This document shows, in pieces, positions 11,301-22,581 of a stretch of 64,000 nucleotides of DNA. The translations under genes were made by a program, and so were the position numbers. Position 1 is the first letter of the stretch, and the number at the start of each line of letters is the position of its first letter. The notes under the pieces are model-generated. The model did not search any database. It saw nothing but the letters and a program-made list of their open reading frames with translations, and was not told the DNA's origin. Source of the stretch: Argentina anserina (Eukaryota > Streptophyta > Magnoliopsida > Rosales > Rosaceae); NCBI RefSeq assembly GCF_933775445.1, contig NC_065872.1, forward strand, positions 23,498,001-23,562,000. Direction: 5' to 3'.

Positions 11301-13925
11301 ATTGATCCATACGAACACCTTCTTTTGTAAATTGTAACTCAGGCTTTGTTAGATGATATGAGTGAAACTTCTAGCTCTAGGAGAAGTCTCTGTAATGTGA
11401 TTATTTTGTCTGTTCGGCTTTTTAGCTCCCATGTATCGCCAAAAAAAATCCTCTTATTTGATGTGGGAAAGGTCTGAAAGGCATTCTCTGAAGCCTTCAG
11501 ATGACATGTTGTAGTTTTCTTCCGGTTGATGTCGGAGGGTGGCATCTACCTAGTTGGGTAAGGTGGGTCCTGGCCATCACATTGTGTGGTCAGTAGGTTT
11601 CGTGGAACCTGTACGATTATTGGTTGACCACCGTTTAGCTGGTATGTACACTGACTGTGTCCGATAGTAAGAAATTATTATTATCATTATTATTATTATT
11701 ATTATTGTTATTATTATCATAGTAAAATTGGCACCGCTATTTTTGTTTGGGTCCACATAGGAGAAATTCTCTACAATAGATCTGGAATTTACCCCAGTTA
11801 CTCTTCTCATGGTTGTGGTTTTTTGTTAACCATATTTGATGCCATCATTTGATGAATAGTCATAGCTGCTTTCGTTCGAGTATTTATAAAGGACACCATT
11901 TGTGCGTCTAAAGCCATATTTCTTATGATATTCTGATACTTAAGTCTGGTTTTGTAGTTTAAATCCATTCTTCCCGATCGGAGCACAAAAGTCGACATAT
12001 CACTTGCAGGCCCATTCGCTGGTTTTGCACTGTCATTGTCAATGTTTGCTGTAGGTCTGCTGCTCTCATCTAATCCCAATGCCACAGAAGAGCTGGTACA
12101 GGTTCCAAGCATGCTGTTTCAAGGTTCTTTGCTTCTAGGACTCATCAGTAGAGCTACTCTTGGTTATGCGTATGTTCTTTCTTTGCTTCTGTAGCACTAT
12201 TGAAACAAGCATATTTTTTGTACATGATCTAGAAGGCTATAATACTATGACTATGAAACAGAAAAGATCTGATCTAGTTGGAAATTATAGAGGACTATTC
12301 TGACATCTAAGCCTCATCTATCTCTTTTCTTTATCTTCACAATAGTTGACATGATAGTGTGAACCCATGCAGATCAATGCATGCTGCAACAGTTGCAATT
12401 CATCCTCTTATGATTGCTGGCTGGTAACTTTCTATATCTGACAATATATATTAGCTTTATTGCAATGTGTAACATGCATGTGACTTGAGTTCAACAACTG
12501 CAGGTGTGGGTTAACAACTACAGCTTTTAATATGCTTCCAGTGGGTTGTCTTGATGGTGGAAGAGCGGTGCAGGTGACAATTTTCTCCCTTATGATTTAA
12601 AATGGTAAATAATTATATCTTTGAGGTTGAAGAGGCAAACTGTTTAGTGGAGCTTCTGAAATCTTGTTTTGCAAGATTGGGAAGTCATCTTTTCCTCTGT
12701 TTGATTACAATGACTTTTCAAAATCCTGGTATAAATTTATTCAGACTGTCGATAATGGTGATATGGTGATAATTGTGGGGTTTCTTCAAGGCAGAACCCT
12801 GGTTTTGATATATCAGTTTGCTATTATTTATAATAATGATATTGTCAATTATCTTTAGTATTATTATGATTAGTACTCTATTAACTATTGATTTCCCCTT
12901 CTTCTTCTTTTTTCAAGTACTGTTTTGGAAATTGAATGACATATACTTACAGGGTGCTTTTGGAAAAAATGCACTGATTGCGTTTGGTTTGACTACTTAC
13001 ACGTTGCTCGGATTGGGAGTGGTATGTCAAACTTGTACAACTTCAGTAACATTTTTGTCTTCGTTCATAAGAAAATGTTATCAAACGAAAGTGCTCATGT
13101 TTTTATCTTTACAAAACTGTGTAATATCTAGCTTGAGAAGTACCTAAGCAGATTATTATTTTTTTCTGAAAATAAATTGAGAGGGGATTAAGAGTATCAA
13201 ATAGTAAAAAAGAGAAAAGAAAGAGATTAAGCTTCTAAAGTAGTATGTAACTTACCCCCCCCCCCCCCCACACACACACACACACACACATTATTCTATC
13301 ACTAAAATTAAATTAAATTTATAACTCACTCCTTAAATTAGCTTTATCACACATTATTCTATCACTAAAATTAAATTAAATTTATAACTCACTCCTTAAA
13401 TTAGCTTTATGATTGGCTTTCGTCATGGAGGGGTGTGTGTGAATACTGAATAGAAATTTAGGGGTTTCTTTTCTTTTTCACGTAGTTATTATTTATATTT
13501 TTACCCTCCTACATGAAAATTCAAGTTCCTCCACTGGTACTTACTCTTACATCTGACTTCCATAACCTTTGTATTAGTATTGTCTTCCTACTTTCTTTGT
13601 AAATTTGATCATTTTAGTTGCTCTTCTTTCAGCTCGGTGGACCTTTGTCACTTCCATGGGGACTCTACGTGCTCATATGCCAGGTTTGTAAATAAAACTC
13701 ATACACTCCTATTTACACTAATCCACAATCTTCTATATCATGATATTATTTGAACTATATGCTCAGAGGACTCCGGAGAAGCCTTGCCTAAATGATGTAA
13801 CAGATGTCGGAACATGGAGGAAAACAATTGTTACAGTGGCTATTTTCCTTGTGGTGCTGACACTCCTTCCAGTATGGGATGAGCTTGCAGAGGAGCTAGG
13901 AATAGGTCTTGTTAGCACATTTTGA
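8310..13925 (+). CDS. EGY2: Chloroplast site-2-type zinc metalloprotease, EGY2-like
   Basis: Ten exons, 8310-8609, 8898-9362, 9464-9604, 10542-10643, 11958-12169, 12373-12423, 12504-12573, 12953-13021, 13633-13683 and 13767-13925, give 539 residues. The N-terminal 100 residues are basic and Ser/Thr-rich, as in a chloroplast transit peptide, and end in an acidic run. The protease signatures are intact: HEVGH at residues 302-306 (zinc ligands and catalytic Glu) and NMLPVGCLDGG at 433-443, matching the NxxPxxxLDG motif of S2P proteases. Several transmembrane segments surround them. GNLRAKREEVFAKFQ and SIPYFIPNITLGSFGAITQF are typical of the EGY1/EGY2 group. The length is close to Arabidopsis EGY2 (about 556). 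The HEVGH codons are split by intron 3. The protein probably sits in the thylakoid or envelope membrane. Confidence 0.93.
10995..11348. repeat. Tandem duplication, about 176 bp, in EGY2 intron 4
   Basis: Two nearly identical copies stand head-to-tail, 10995-11170 and 11171-11348. Each begins TGTACAGAAAGCC and ends near CTCAGGCTTTG, with only a few base differences, so the duplication is recent. It lies in the 1.3-kb intron 4, beside other repeat-like sequence and an (ATT)n tract at about 11679-11721. Confidence 0.88.
13288..13412. repeat. Poly-C/CA tract and 63-bp tandem duplication in EGY2 intron 8
   Basis: A C-run at about 13255-13269 passes into a (CA)n tract, followed by two copies of a 63-base unit that starts ATTATTCTATCACT. 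The copies are essentially identical. Confidence 0.85.
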
Positions 13926-15319
13926 TGTATTATACTTAAAAGAAGTCAATTTTTCCTAATTCAGTGTATGGCGATGCGTCTAAAGTTTCAAAACATAGTC
14001 AGCCTAGTAAATGCTACTAGCAGATAGCACTGAGGATGGCTAGTACTGTACATTTCAAAAATAGCTTCACCCATTCATTCAATGAAATGTAGATAATACT
14101 AATATAAACCTCAAACTTTTTCATTATCTTTTTCGAGCGTCCCAGTGAATTTCAATGGCTCGCTTTAGCTTATGTTCGGTACCTGATGTGACAAAAGGGT
14201 ACCAAAATTTCCAATCTCTTGTGTAAGTTATGGTAGACTACGACATTTTTTTAATGCAGCAAAATCTATCTCGACTATAGTAAAGCCAGACATCCCAAGC
14301 ACAACCTAATTGTGGATTGGTTATATTACCCTTAGTATTAATAGCATGCTCTTCGACGGGTATGAGATTAGTTGATATAAAATCATGCTACCAACTAGAT
14401 TTCACATATCGATGATATAGTACATAAATATGAAGAAAAGAAAAAGAAAAATTGCAGAAGATTACTAGACAAAAAAGTCACTAACCATGAGTCCCGCGTT
14501 AAATTTATTGTTGTTTGTTTTTTAGTTTTAACAATAGCATAAGGCCCTTCAACTTCGGAGTTCTGACGGGATTCGGTGCATTATTGCTGGTATCATCACA
14601 GCCGTAAGGTTATGCACAATCAATCTACTAAAACCATGTTCACCTAGCTTCATAAGGTCTCAACCGCATCTCCTCCGCCTCCACTACACTCATAAAAGAG
14701 CATAGATTGGGACGTGAAATGAGATAAATTACAATGTCTTGAAGTCGAAATTGTCATCACATTTCAAAATAATAAAGATAATGTCGCTGAGAAAGCATGT
14801 GACGTGTTTCAAACATAATAATGCAGTTCAGATGTTTAAAATGTCCTATTTCTGACCAAAATATTGACAAGGCTCCTTCGGAACCCTCCGCCATCCTATA
14901 TATCTCGACGAGCTACATCATTTCAAAAAAAGAATTACCCCAAACGGATAGCTGGGCGCAACATTATGGCTTTGCAAAGTTTGTGGCAACTTCTTGTGGT
15001 AATTTCAATGGTCAATTTCGTTTTGTATATCATCTGAAGTATGTTTTTCAACTCACCATTGCATTTGTCTGAAAAAATCCTTAGAAAAAGAGTACTCACA
15101 TGGTTCATTTGATTAACTGAGCTGAGAGTTAATAGATATAATGTCCAAGGATTTGATGGTCTGCATTTTCCTTTCTGTGTTGCAAGTTGCAGAACACATG
15201 ATTACACATTTTAAAGCATTGCAAGAGCAGATGCATGCATGGATTGATGAAGGAGCTCTGAGATCAAAACCACTGCGCCGACAAAGCTAGCAGTGAAAGC
15301 GGCAATGGTCAATGTTCAT
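13926..15319 (+). other. EGY2 3' flank and intergenic sequence
   Basis: The sequence just after the EGY2 stop should be its 3' UTR. The rest is AT-rich intergenic DNA. An 83-codon open frame at 14821-15072 has no recognisable domain and no splice signals, and I do not call it a gene. Confidence 0.4.
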
Positions 15320-15690
15320 TAGAAACTAAGAGGAAGCTGTGCAGTGAATACAACTAGTCCAACTTTTAGCAGCGGCCACCACCCTTAGAGAAAGAATGAC
15401 AGGGCCTGCAGATAAGAAGATTAAGTATGATCTGTTGATTCTTATATAAAACATGCTAAGCATTCACACCAAATCCATATGCTCAATCAAACAACAATAT
15501 GATCAAGAACTTGAACTTACCATCTGCACCTCTAATTGACTCCCTCGAATTGCTCAACCTGAAACAACAAGTACTAGGCTTTGCCTTTTGTTAGTTCACT
15601 ACCTAAAGCCTCTGATATGGACAGAATTTACGCTTGATTATGACGGTGAATAACATGCCCGGACAATACCATCTATTTATATAGGGTAGG
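15320..15690 (-). other. Possible small spliced transcript
   Basis: On the minus strand, a TATA-like CTATATAAATAG at about 15673-15684 precedes a region with good splice signals. GCAGATG|GTAAGTTC is a donor near 15519 and TTATCTGCAG|GCCC is an acceptor near 15409, giving an intron of about 110 bases. Joined across it, one frame reads RLSNSRESIRGADGPVILSL, continues about 20 residues and then stops. I found no start codon that opens this frame cleanly and no known family. It could be a noncoding RNA, a short peptide gene or a decayed gene end. Confidence 0.3.
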
Positions 15691-16217
15691 ATCCTAAAGC
15701 CTAGAGTTCCTTCCATAATTAAAGGATTCCTTTAGGCACAAGTATCCTAATTAGATACTGAATGTAATATTGCTTTGCATCTTGTTATAGATATTGAATA
15801 GGTTCACTTACCATATTGAATCAATACACTGATTCAATATGAAACTGAGATTGTCTGTATTTAGTTATCCATGTTGAACTAGGATTAGTACTTCACGTTT
15901 TCGTATTATAATTCTATCAAAAGTCCAATTATTTTCTAACATGGGTACACTATATGGTTAAATTGCTATAGATATAAAGAATTAAGAAATCATTAAGGCA
16001 AACAAGAATGTATAAATGTAAAAAAGAACCAAAAGAAAAAAATGACCTTCTCTCTCTCTAGCAAAAAAGGAGGTGCGAGGCGGCGGCTTTGGCTCAGCCG
16101 TGAACCTTCAGTCACAAAGGGGGCTCTCCCTCTTCTTTGTTGGTTGCTCCGGGACGACGGCAAAGTTTTTTGTCGATGTCTGAATCACTTTGTCTTTGAA
16201 CTTCTGTTGGCCGCCGT

Positions 16218-16721
16218 AAAACTATGTTGTCTGCTTTGAGCATAGCTCTCACGGTTTTGTTTCTGGGAGGTTACGAGCAACTTCACAGTAGGTCACACAT
16301 TCTGGGATTGCTCTAGCAAGAGCAAGGTTAACTTCGGAGTTCTCATCCCCTTCGTTGGCACATCACCATCTCTTCGTTGGCCGATGTGAGATATTACAAT
16401 CCATCCCCATTGGAAGTCCAACATCCTCGACGGCACACGGCAGAGTGGCTCTGATACCAAATTGTCACATCCCGGGACCGCTCCGTAGTAACTCGATATT
16501 GTCCGTTTTGGGCATAATCTCACGGTTTTGTTTATGGGAGCTTACGAGCAACTTCCCAATAGGTCACCCATCTTGGGATTGCTCTAGCAAGAGCAAGCTT
16601 AACTTCAGAGTTCCCATCCCCTTCGAAGCCATTGAGCCCCAATAAACCTCGTGTTAGATGGATGTGGGTATGTACAAATAATGCACATCACTCTCTCTGT
16701 TGGCCGATATGGGATATTACC
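16218..16721 (-). mobile_element. Cassandra-type TRIM retrotransposon with 5S-like LTRs
   Basis: Two related LTR copies, 16218-16398 (truncated) and 16463-16721, flank only 64 bases. Both contain, on the minus strand, a block resembling the 3' part of 5S rRNA: AACTCCGAAGTTAA, then GATGGGTGACC and GGGAAGTTGCTCGT, at about 16275-16350 and 16545-16620. Next to the right LTR, at 16446-16460, lies TTGGTATCAGAGCC in minus sense, the primer-binding site complementary to initiator tRNA-Met. The element therefore runs on the minus strand with its 5' LTR on the right, starting TGTCACATCCCGGG when read on plus. No proteins are encoded, as is normal for TRIMs. Confidence 0.85.
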
Positions 16722-16736
16722 GTGCACGACCTCCAC

Positions 16737-17647
16737 ATGCTACAAATGCGGTTCTTTCAAGCATTTTTATCGCGATTGTCGCACAAGTAAAGAGATAATC
16801 AAGACATACTCTACCTACAAAAAGTTTTTGTAACCAGAATCACATTATGTGGATGAAGAACCGAAGATTGAAGCTCATCAACTTTTTGTTAAGCCCAAGC
16901 CTCTTGTTCCTAAGACTAAGCCTCTGACACCTTCATTGGAAACTCTAGATTTTGATTAGTCACATTTTGACTTTTCTAGCTTTAAGTATTCAAGTATTGT
17001 AATGGCTCTGATGTTTCAATATGGATCTATGTCGTCCATTGTCAACTCATGTGGTCGTCTGAAGTCTAGATATCAAAAAGATCCATCTCGTCCTAAAGAA
17101 GATGATGAAAAGGTTCTTGGTTCTGAGGTTTCATACCTTAGTGCAATTGGGGACTATTGTATCTAGCTCAATGCACTAGACCAGATATATATTTCACAAT
17201 GAACTTGTTAGCTATATTTAACTCTGCGCCTACGCTACATCGTTGGAATGATGACAAACATTTGTTTCGGTACTTGAAATGATCCATTGACTTGAGATTA
17301 TTCTACCCATACAACAGAGAGAACATCGTGATCGACACTCCTGCCACCGGCGCCACTGATAGCCACGGCATGGAGGTCGTTTGCGGTACGGTGCTGAGAA
17401 CAAGGATTTGTCCTCTCTTGTTCCATCCTCCGATGCAAAGACTCCAAACAATGTATTAGTTGGTTATGTTGATGCATGGTACCTTTCTAACCCTCACAAA
17501 GCTTGTTTTCAAACCGATTATGTGTTTACCGTTGGGAAGACGACGATATCTTGGAGATCCATTAAGCAATATCTAGTTGCTACTTCGTCAAATCAGGCGG
17601 AGATTATTGCTCTCCATGAAGTAGTTAAAGAATGTGTTTGGCTTTGA
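16737..17647 (+). pseudogene. Decayed Ty1/copia polyprotein fragments
   Basis: A CCHC zinc knuckle, CYKCGSFKHFYRDC (CX2CX4HX4C), lies at about 16759-16800. About 300 bases of unassigned sequence follow. A reverse-transcriptase tail with a frameshift and an internal stop (RPKEDDEKVLGSEVSYLSAIG, then LAQCTRPDIYFTMNLLAIF) starts near 17090. The RNase H end runs from about 17457 to TGA at 17647, with VGYVDAWYLSNPHKACFQT and ISWRSIKQYLVATSSNQAEI. The integrase and most of the RT are missing. The Cassandra element lies directly upstream. Confidence 0.82.
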
Positions 17648-17958
17648 TTAGTCATTTGTCAAATATGTTTTCTTTCATTTAAATTCAAGGTTAGGTTAGG
17701 GTGTCACAAAAACAGATTTTTACTAAAAGAAAAGGTAAGCAACGCACGGTTCATGATTTTGTTGCTGTAATTACCTTCATGGACTCGACTATTGAACCAA
17801 ATTTACAATCACATACGTTAATCATAGCAATGAGGAGGAGACTATCACGTTCATGGACTCGATCACTTCATATATTTGAGGGTTAATCAGGCTTGACTTT
17901 GTCGAAGAAAGCAGATTGTATATGTGGGCATTATGTGAACTATTTATGTATATGATCA
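17648..17958. other. Copia 3' flank and LBD 3' flank
   Basis: No gene seen. The left part may be the remaining 3' end of the copia element; the right end should hold the 3' UTR of the LBD gene. Confidence 0.4.
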
Positions 17959-18749
17959 CTAGTTAAAATGGTGGGGTACTTGACTTTGTTGCTCATCGTC
18001 TTCATCCTGTGAAGGTCTTGAGAGCAGAAGAGGCTCCAAGCTGTGGGAACATGGTGCTGTTTCAGCTGCGAGATTATGAAAATTAGAGGTGAAGCTGCTC
18101 ATGTTGATTAGGTTAGTGGAAGCCGATGAGTTGTTGGAGTAGGCCGGCTGCAACAGTTCCATATTTTGCTGTTGTTCGTGATGCTGCTGCTGTGAGCTTT
18201 GAATGGCATTTGCAAATGCAAATCTACTGTTTATCAGCTGAGTTTGCACCATCGCAAGCTCGGTTTGTAAAGATGCAACCTGAAAATTAAGTAGCGTGAG
18301 TAATCTTATCGAGCAGGTCAACTTATCTAATAATGTTCTTTGTTAACCTGCTGCTGTAACGCAAGTATGGTGGATACACAACCATAAACCGGATCGGAGA
18401 GCCGAGCCTGAGCCTCGTAGGATATTGTGACGACAGCATCATGCCTGCGGTTCAAAGGTATGTGCAGCAGAAGCTTTGAGACATTACTTGCGCCAAACAC
18501 CTTGTGCACTGCAGCGAATCGCGCGGCTCCCTGGTCTGATCCAAAATGCGGAGCAAAGATGCAACCACCAATACACTTCCTTCTTAAAAACTTGCATGCT
18601 CCACACGGGGCTGAAGCCGCAGTACTGCTGGATTTGTGATGATACTGATCTACCTCTGTTCGCTGCTGCTTTCCATTGCCGGCGGACGTGACCTTTCGAC
18701 GGCAGCTTTCAGAAGTGCCACGATGATTCCTTTGTCGTTGGTCAGCCAT
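17959..18749 (-). CDS. LBD20: Class I LOB-domain transcription factor, LBD20-like
   Basis: Two exons, 18749-18348 and 18279-17959, give 240 residues. The LOB domain is complete: zinc-binding CX2CX6CX3C with C49, C52, C59 and C63, the GAS block [17 protein letters not shown] at about 79-95, the conserved DPVYG at 119-123, and a perfect LX6LX3LX6L coiled coil at L131, L138, L142 and L149. The latter makes it class I. The C-terminal part is Gln/Ser/Asn-rich. The domain resembles LBD16/18/19/20 proteins. I favour LBD20 because the next gene matches At3g03770, the neighbour of LBD20 (At3g03760) in Arabidopsis. Family members are nuclear DNA-binding regulators; LBD20 in Arabidopsis is linked to jasmonate responses and Fusarium susceptibility. 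The intron position after QQQ is usual for the family. Confidence 0.9.
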
Positions 18750-18892
18750 TCGCAGGCTAGCTATAGCTTGCTAGAATGTCTAGCAGCTGTGGAGCCTTGC
18801 TGTTACTCAATGTAGAGGGTGGATTATGTATGTCTTACAGTCTATATATGCTGCCGGTGGTTGCTAGCTGTCTGGTAGTCACTGCTTAGCCC

Positions 18893-18903
18893 CTTATATA
18901 AAG
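18893..18903 (-). promoter_or_regulatory. Candidate TATA box of the LBD gene
   Basis: CTTTATATAAG on the minus strand lies about 145 bases upstream of the ATG, a plausible distance with a short 5' UTR. A second TATATA at about 18842-18848 is an alternative. Confidence 0.45.
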
Positions 18904-19100
18904 GCTACATATATAACAGCAGCATTTTACTGGAGGGAAAGAAGCGCACACTATTCTCGTGAAACCGTTGGCAACGCAGAGAGGAAGAGACGTTATGGTT
19001 GGTGAAGTTGGTTTAGGGCTGACAAGGAATATTTTTTAGAACAATTAATTATTGTACTAATTGGTGTTAGTTTGGAGCATGTATATATATATATATATAT
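18904..19100. other. LBD promoter region
   Basis: AT-rich upstream sequence ending in a (TA)n tract at about 19082-19100, where the adjacent MITE inserted. Confidence 0.4.
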
Positions 19101-19474
19101 AGTTCCTATCCAGAGTGAAGTTCCAATTTTGACACACTTTTCGGTCAAATTTTTTCACTATAAGCGATTCAATATTTAAGTATGTTATTCAAGATCATCT
19201 CTACAAAGTTTAATCCAATTTGACAATGGTTTGAGTTTTCAAAATTGATATTTACACGAACGGTTCATGTTGAACAGTTTTAATTCATTCATTGATTTAA
19301 TCTAATTTCAATACATTAGCGATGTCCGAATTAGATGAAATTTTGTATAGATGATCTTGAATAGCATACCTAAATATTGAATCGCTTATGGTAAAAAAAT
19401 TTGACCGAAAAGTGTGTCAAAATTGGAACTTCACTCTGAAATTTCAGAATAAAGCTTCACTTTGGATAAGAACT
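19101..19474. mobile_element. Long-terminal-inverted-repeat MITE in a TA tract
   Basis: The left end, AGTTCCTATCCAGAGTGAAG, and the right end, reverse-complemented as AGTTCTTATCCAAAGTGAAG, match almost completely. The inverted match resumes inside with GAAGTTCCAATTTTGACACA and extends over roughly 130 bases. It contains no coding sequence. (TA)n tracts border both ends, so a TA target duplication is likely but cannot be separated from the microsatellite. Confidence 0.8.
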
Positions 19475-19901
19475 ATATATATATATATATATATATAATG
19501 AGTCTGGTTTGGGTGGAATTTGCACAAGGTTGGTTGGGTTCTGTTATGTTTTGTTGATGGAAAGGGCACAAGATTTGTATTGCCCGTGGCGTGTGGGACT
19601 CAAAGTGCATGGCCTGGCAATGGCTCACACTGTCAATCACACTGCTTGAGTGAGGAAGATGAAGCCATCTCTTTGGGGAATGTAGGTAACTGCCCCTTCT
19701 GCTGTTCAGTAATTATGTTCTAGTTTCTTCTTTTCCTTTTTCCCCTCTACATTGTATGGAGAAGTTCAGTAGCCAAATGGTACCAGATTGATAATTTTAA
19801 TCATCATGCGTATATGTTTATCTGTTCCACAAGGAATCAAAAACTTAGGGAGAAATATATATGATACTCAGGATTATGGAACCCCGGTAACTTTCAATAT
19901 G
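19475..19901. other. Intergenic, 3' flank of the receptor gene
   Basis: Begins with a (TA)n tract. A 67-codon open frame here lacks any recognisable motif. The right end should hold the 3' UTR of the minus-strand receptor gene. Confidence 0.4.
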
Positions 19902-22531
19902 CTAAAAGGTGAGGCGTGGAGGTTGTGAAGGTGAAATTGGAGAGCCATCACTACTCGGGCATTCTCCCTGCTGCCATGCATCCTGAACTTGTGCGGCATA
20001 CTGCAAGTTCCACAGAATATCATCAAAAGAAGGTCTATCTGCTGGCTCGTTATGCAGACACCTGAAACAAATTTCCATCATCGTCATCAATGATTGAGCC
20101 AAGCATGTCTGCTTAACTCGTGGATCAACCATACTTCTACGAGCTGCATCATCAGCTGCAATAACCACTTGTAGCTGCATGCGGTCAAAAATGAGTAGGC
20201 AGCAGTTAATTTTGTTTCAAATATATACACCACACGACCCTGTTTTGGGGTTCCAAATTATGGTTAGATTACTCACCCAGGCATGTAGAATTGAGATTTG
20301 GTTTATTTTTATGATAACAGCTTACGGAAGTTCATCACCGCACAGACTTTCAGGTATAAGTATCTACTTTTTGTTTTCCAAATGGGGAAATGGAGATTCT
20401 GCAGAAACTACAAGAAAGAGTGAAGATGTCTTTTACCTGATCTTTCAAAACTCCGACTTGAGTCCTTGATTTGACTGGTCTCCCCTTTATCATTTCCAGC
20501 ACTATTACTCCAAAATCATGAACATCAGTTGCACCATGTTTCATCCTAATAAGATACAAACTATTTTGATTAAAATACTACATATAGCCACATACGTGTT
20601 AGCAAATTATTTAATATATAGTCCTTATCGAACAGTGACGAGATGTTGGTCAAGAGCTCTCTATCTATTAAAGTAGTTATGTATGTAACTTAAGCCATTA
20701 AAAAATTTCTATTGCAGACCTTGCACGACCATGGGAACTTGTGGATGCACCTGAAGAAACTCCTTGACCAACCTACAAAGATGAAGAGAACTGAAATCCA
20801 ACTCCAACGATTTTAAATATTAAACTGACAATCCAATGCAGTGCAACTTTCTACTTACCTGCTCAATAGTTTCTTCTAGGAGCGGAAGGTTATAACTGCT
20901 AATCTTTGCAACAAGATTCTGATCCAGTAAAACATCTGTTATTTTAAGGTTATTTGAATATAGACCAGGGATGATCCCTGTCTGCAAAAACTGAATGCCG
21001 TTTGCTATGCCTATTGCAGCTAAGATACGTTGAGTCCAAGTAAGTGAACGTCTGGGATGTCCCTCTACATAATAAAATGTGTTAAAAAAATAGATAAGTT
21101 CAACAACAAAATGTATGAAACAGATACGAAAAGTTCAGGATGGATGAGACAAGTGGTGTTTGGTGTCCCCTGCTGTGTAGTCTCACGAAGAACATAAAAA
21201 GAATTAAATATGTTAATTATATGTTATCTGGGGAGACATTAAAGTTTGCCAATTTCCTATTCAAATAAGTTACCTCCACAAACAAAAAGTATTCCCTGGA
21301 GGACATATGAAAGGAGTTTACTTCAGGAAAAGAAAAGGAAAGGAAATACAAAATTAATGAGGCAATTATACTGGTAATTTTCTATTAATTATCCTGAAAA
21401 TAAATTAAGGAGTTCATCAATTACCAGAGATCCAGCTTCTTAGTGTGCCATTTGGTACATATTCGAAAACAAGAAATATTCTGCTGACACTAGAATCATC
21501 CAGGTAACACTCATAGCAGTGTCCAAGAGCACTGACCAAATGACGATGCCTTAGTTTCAAAATGTGCTCTATATGGTGCATGAAGTTTTGAGTACTGTGA
21601 GTTGTTTTCAGTTTTAAGCATCTGATGGCTACAAAAGAGCCATCCTTTAACTGGCCTCTGTACATCTGTGATAATCAGAAGAACAAATAAAGGAGTTATA
21701 TTCTAATGAGGCTATTATTGACAAACCAAAAGATAGTTCTGGTAGTCCAACTACAAAGAATGAATGCTTTCCATATACACTAATGACTCCATATGAATTA
21801 CAGTTTTACATAAACCTAGGCGATTAAAAGCTATAAAAAATAAAAAATTTAACAAAATTTTCTTTGCATTAGAGGGAAACAGATAAAACTACTTGATATT
21901 TCTGATCAAAATCAGTAAACCATTATAGATATGAAAATATGCAACTGAATAATTTTAACAATAAGAAAAGGAGCACATGCAACAGGATGGTCATTTATTT
22001 AAGCTGTAAAGAATTATATATGGTTACCAGAGTTGACCGTGGTTGTATCAAAGTTATAGAAATTTATAAGGAGAGTTTTCTGTAAAGTTCTAAATAATGA
22101 TCGAGCAAAGTAGCATTCAACAACATAAAATACTCATCAGTCATATACTGCTCCATTACAAAGGTTAGATTCATGATATATACCTGCCCATGCGAGCCTT
22201 CACCCATAAATGTTGATGTATCAAAATTGTTTGTTGCTTCCTCAAGTTCATCTAATGAAAATGTTCGATAACTTGGTAGGCCAAGCGCTCCCAGCTTCAT
22301 TGTTTGCGATATATATCCTTCAGGTGAAGCAAAGTAATTTTCAATATGAGTATTCGGTCTCACTCATATCATTAAATTTGCATTTTGATTATTAGTCTGT
22401 TTTCATCTCCAATCTGCAGCCACAACTATCTACGCTAAAGAGATCTGTTTACTGGGAAAAGAAGCACTTTGAAACTAATACACATCTGAAACTAATTGCA
22501 GTTTGCTTACTTATGGACCCATGTGTCTCTA

Positions 22532-22581
<50 letters not shown>

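Noticed and set aside
16275..16620. True 5S rRNA genes
   Set aside because: Only about 75 bases of 5S-like sequence occur in each copy. They sit in LTRs next to a tRNA-Met primer site and differ at several positions from functional 5S.
16355..16645. 96-codon plus-strand frame
   Set aside because: Runs through the antisense of the Cassandra LTR and its 5S-like block; not a protein.
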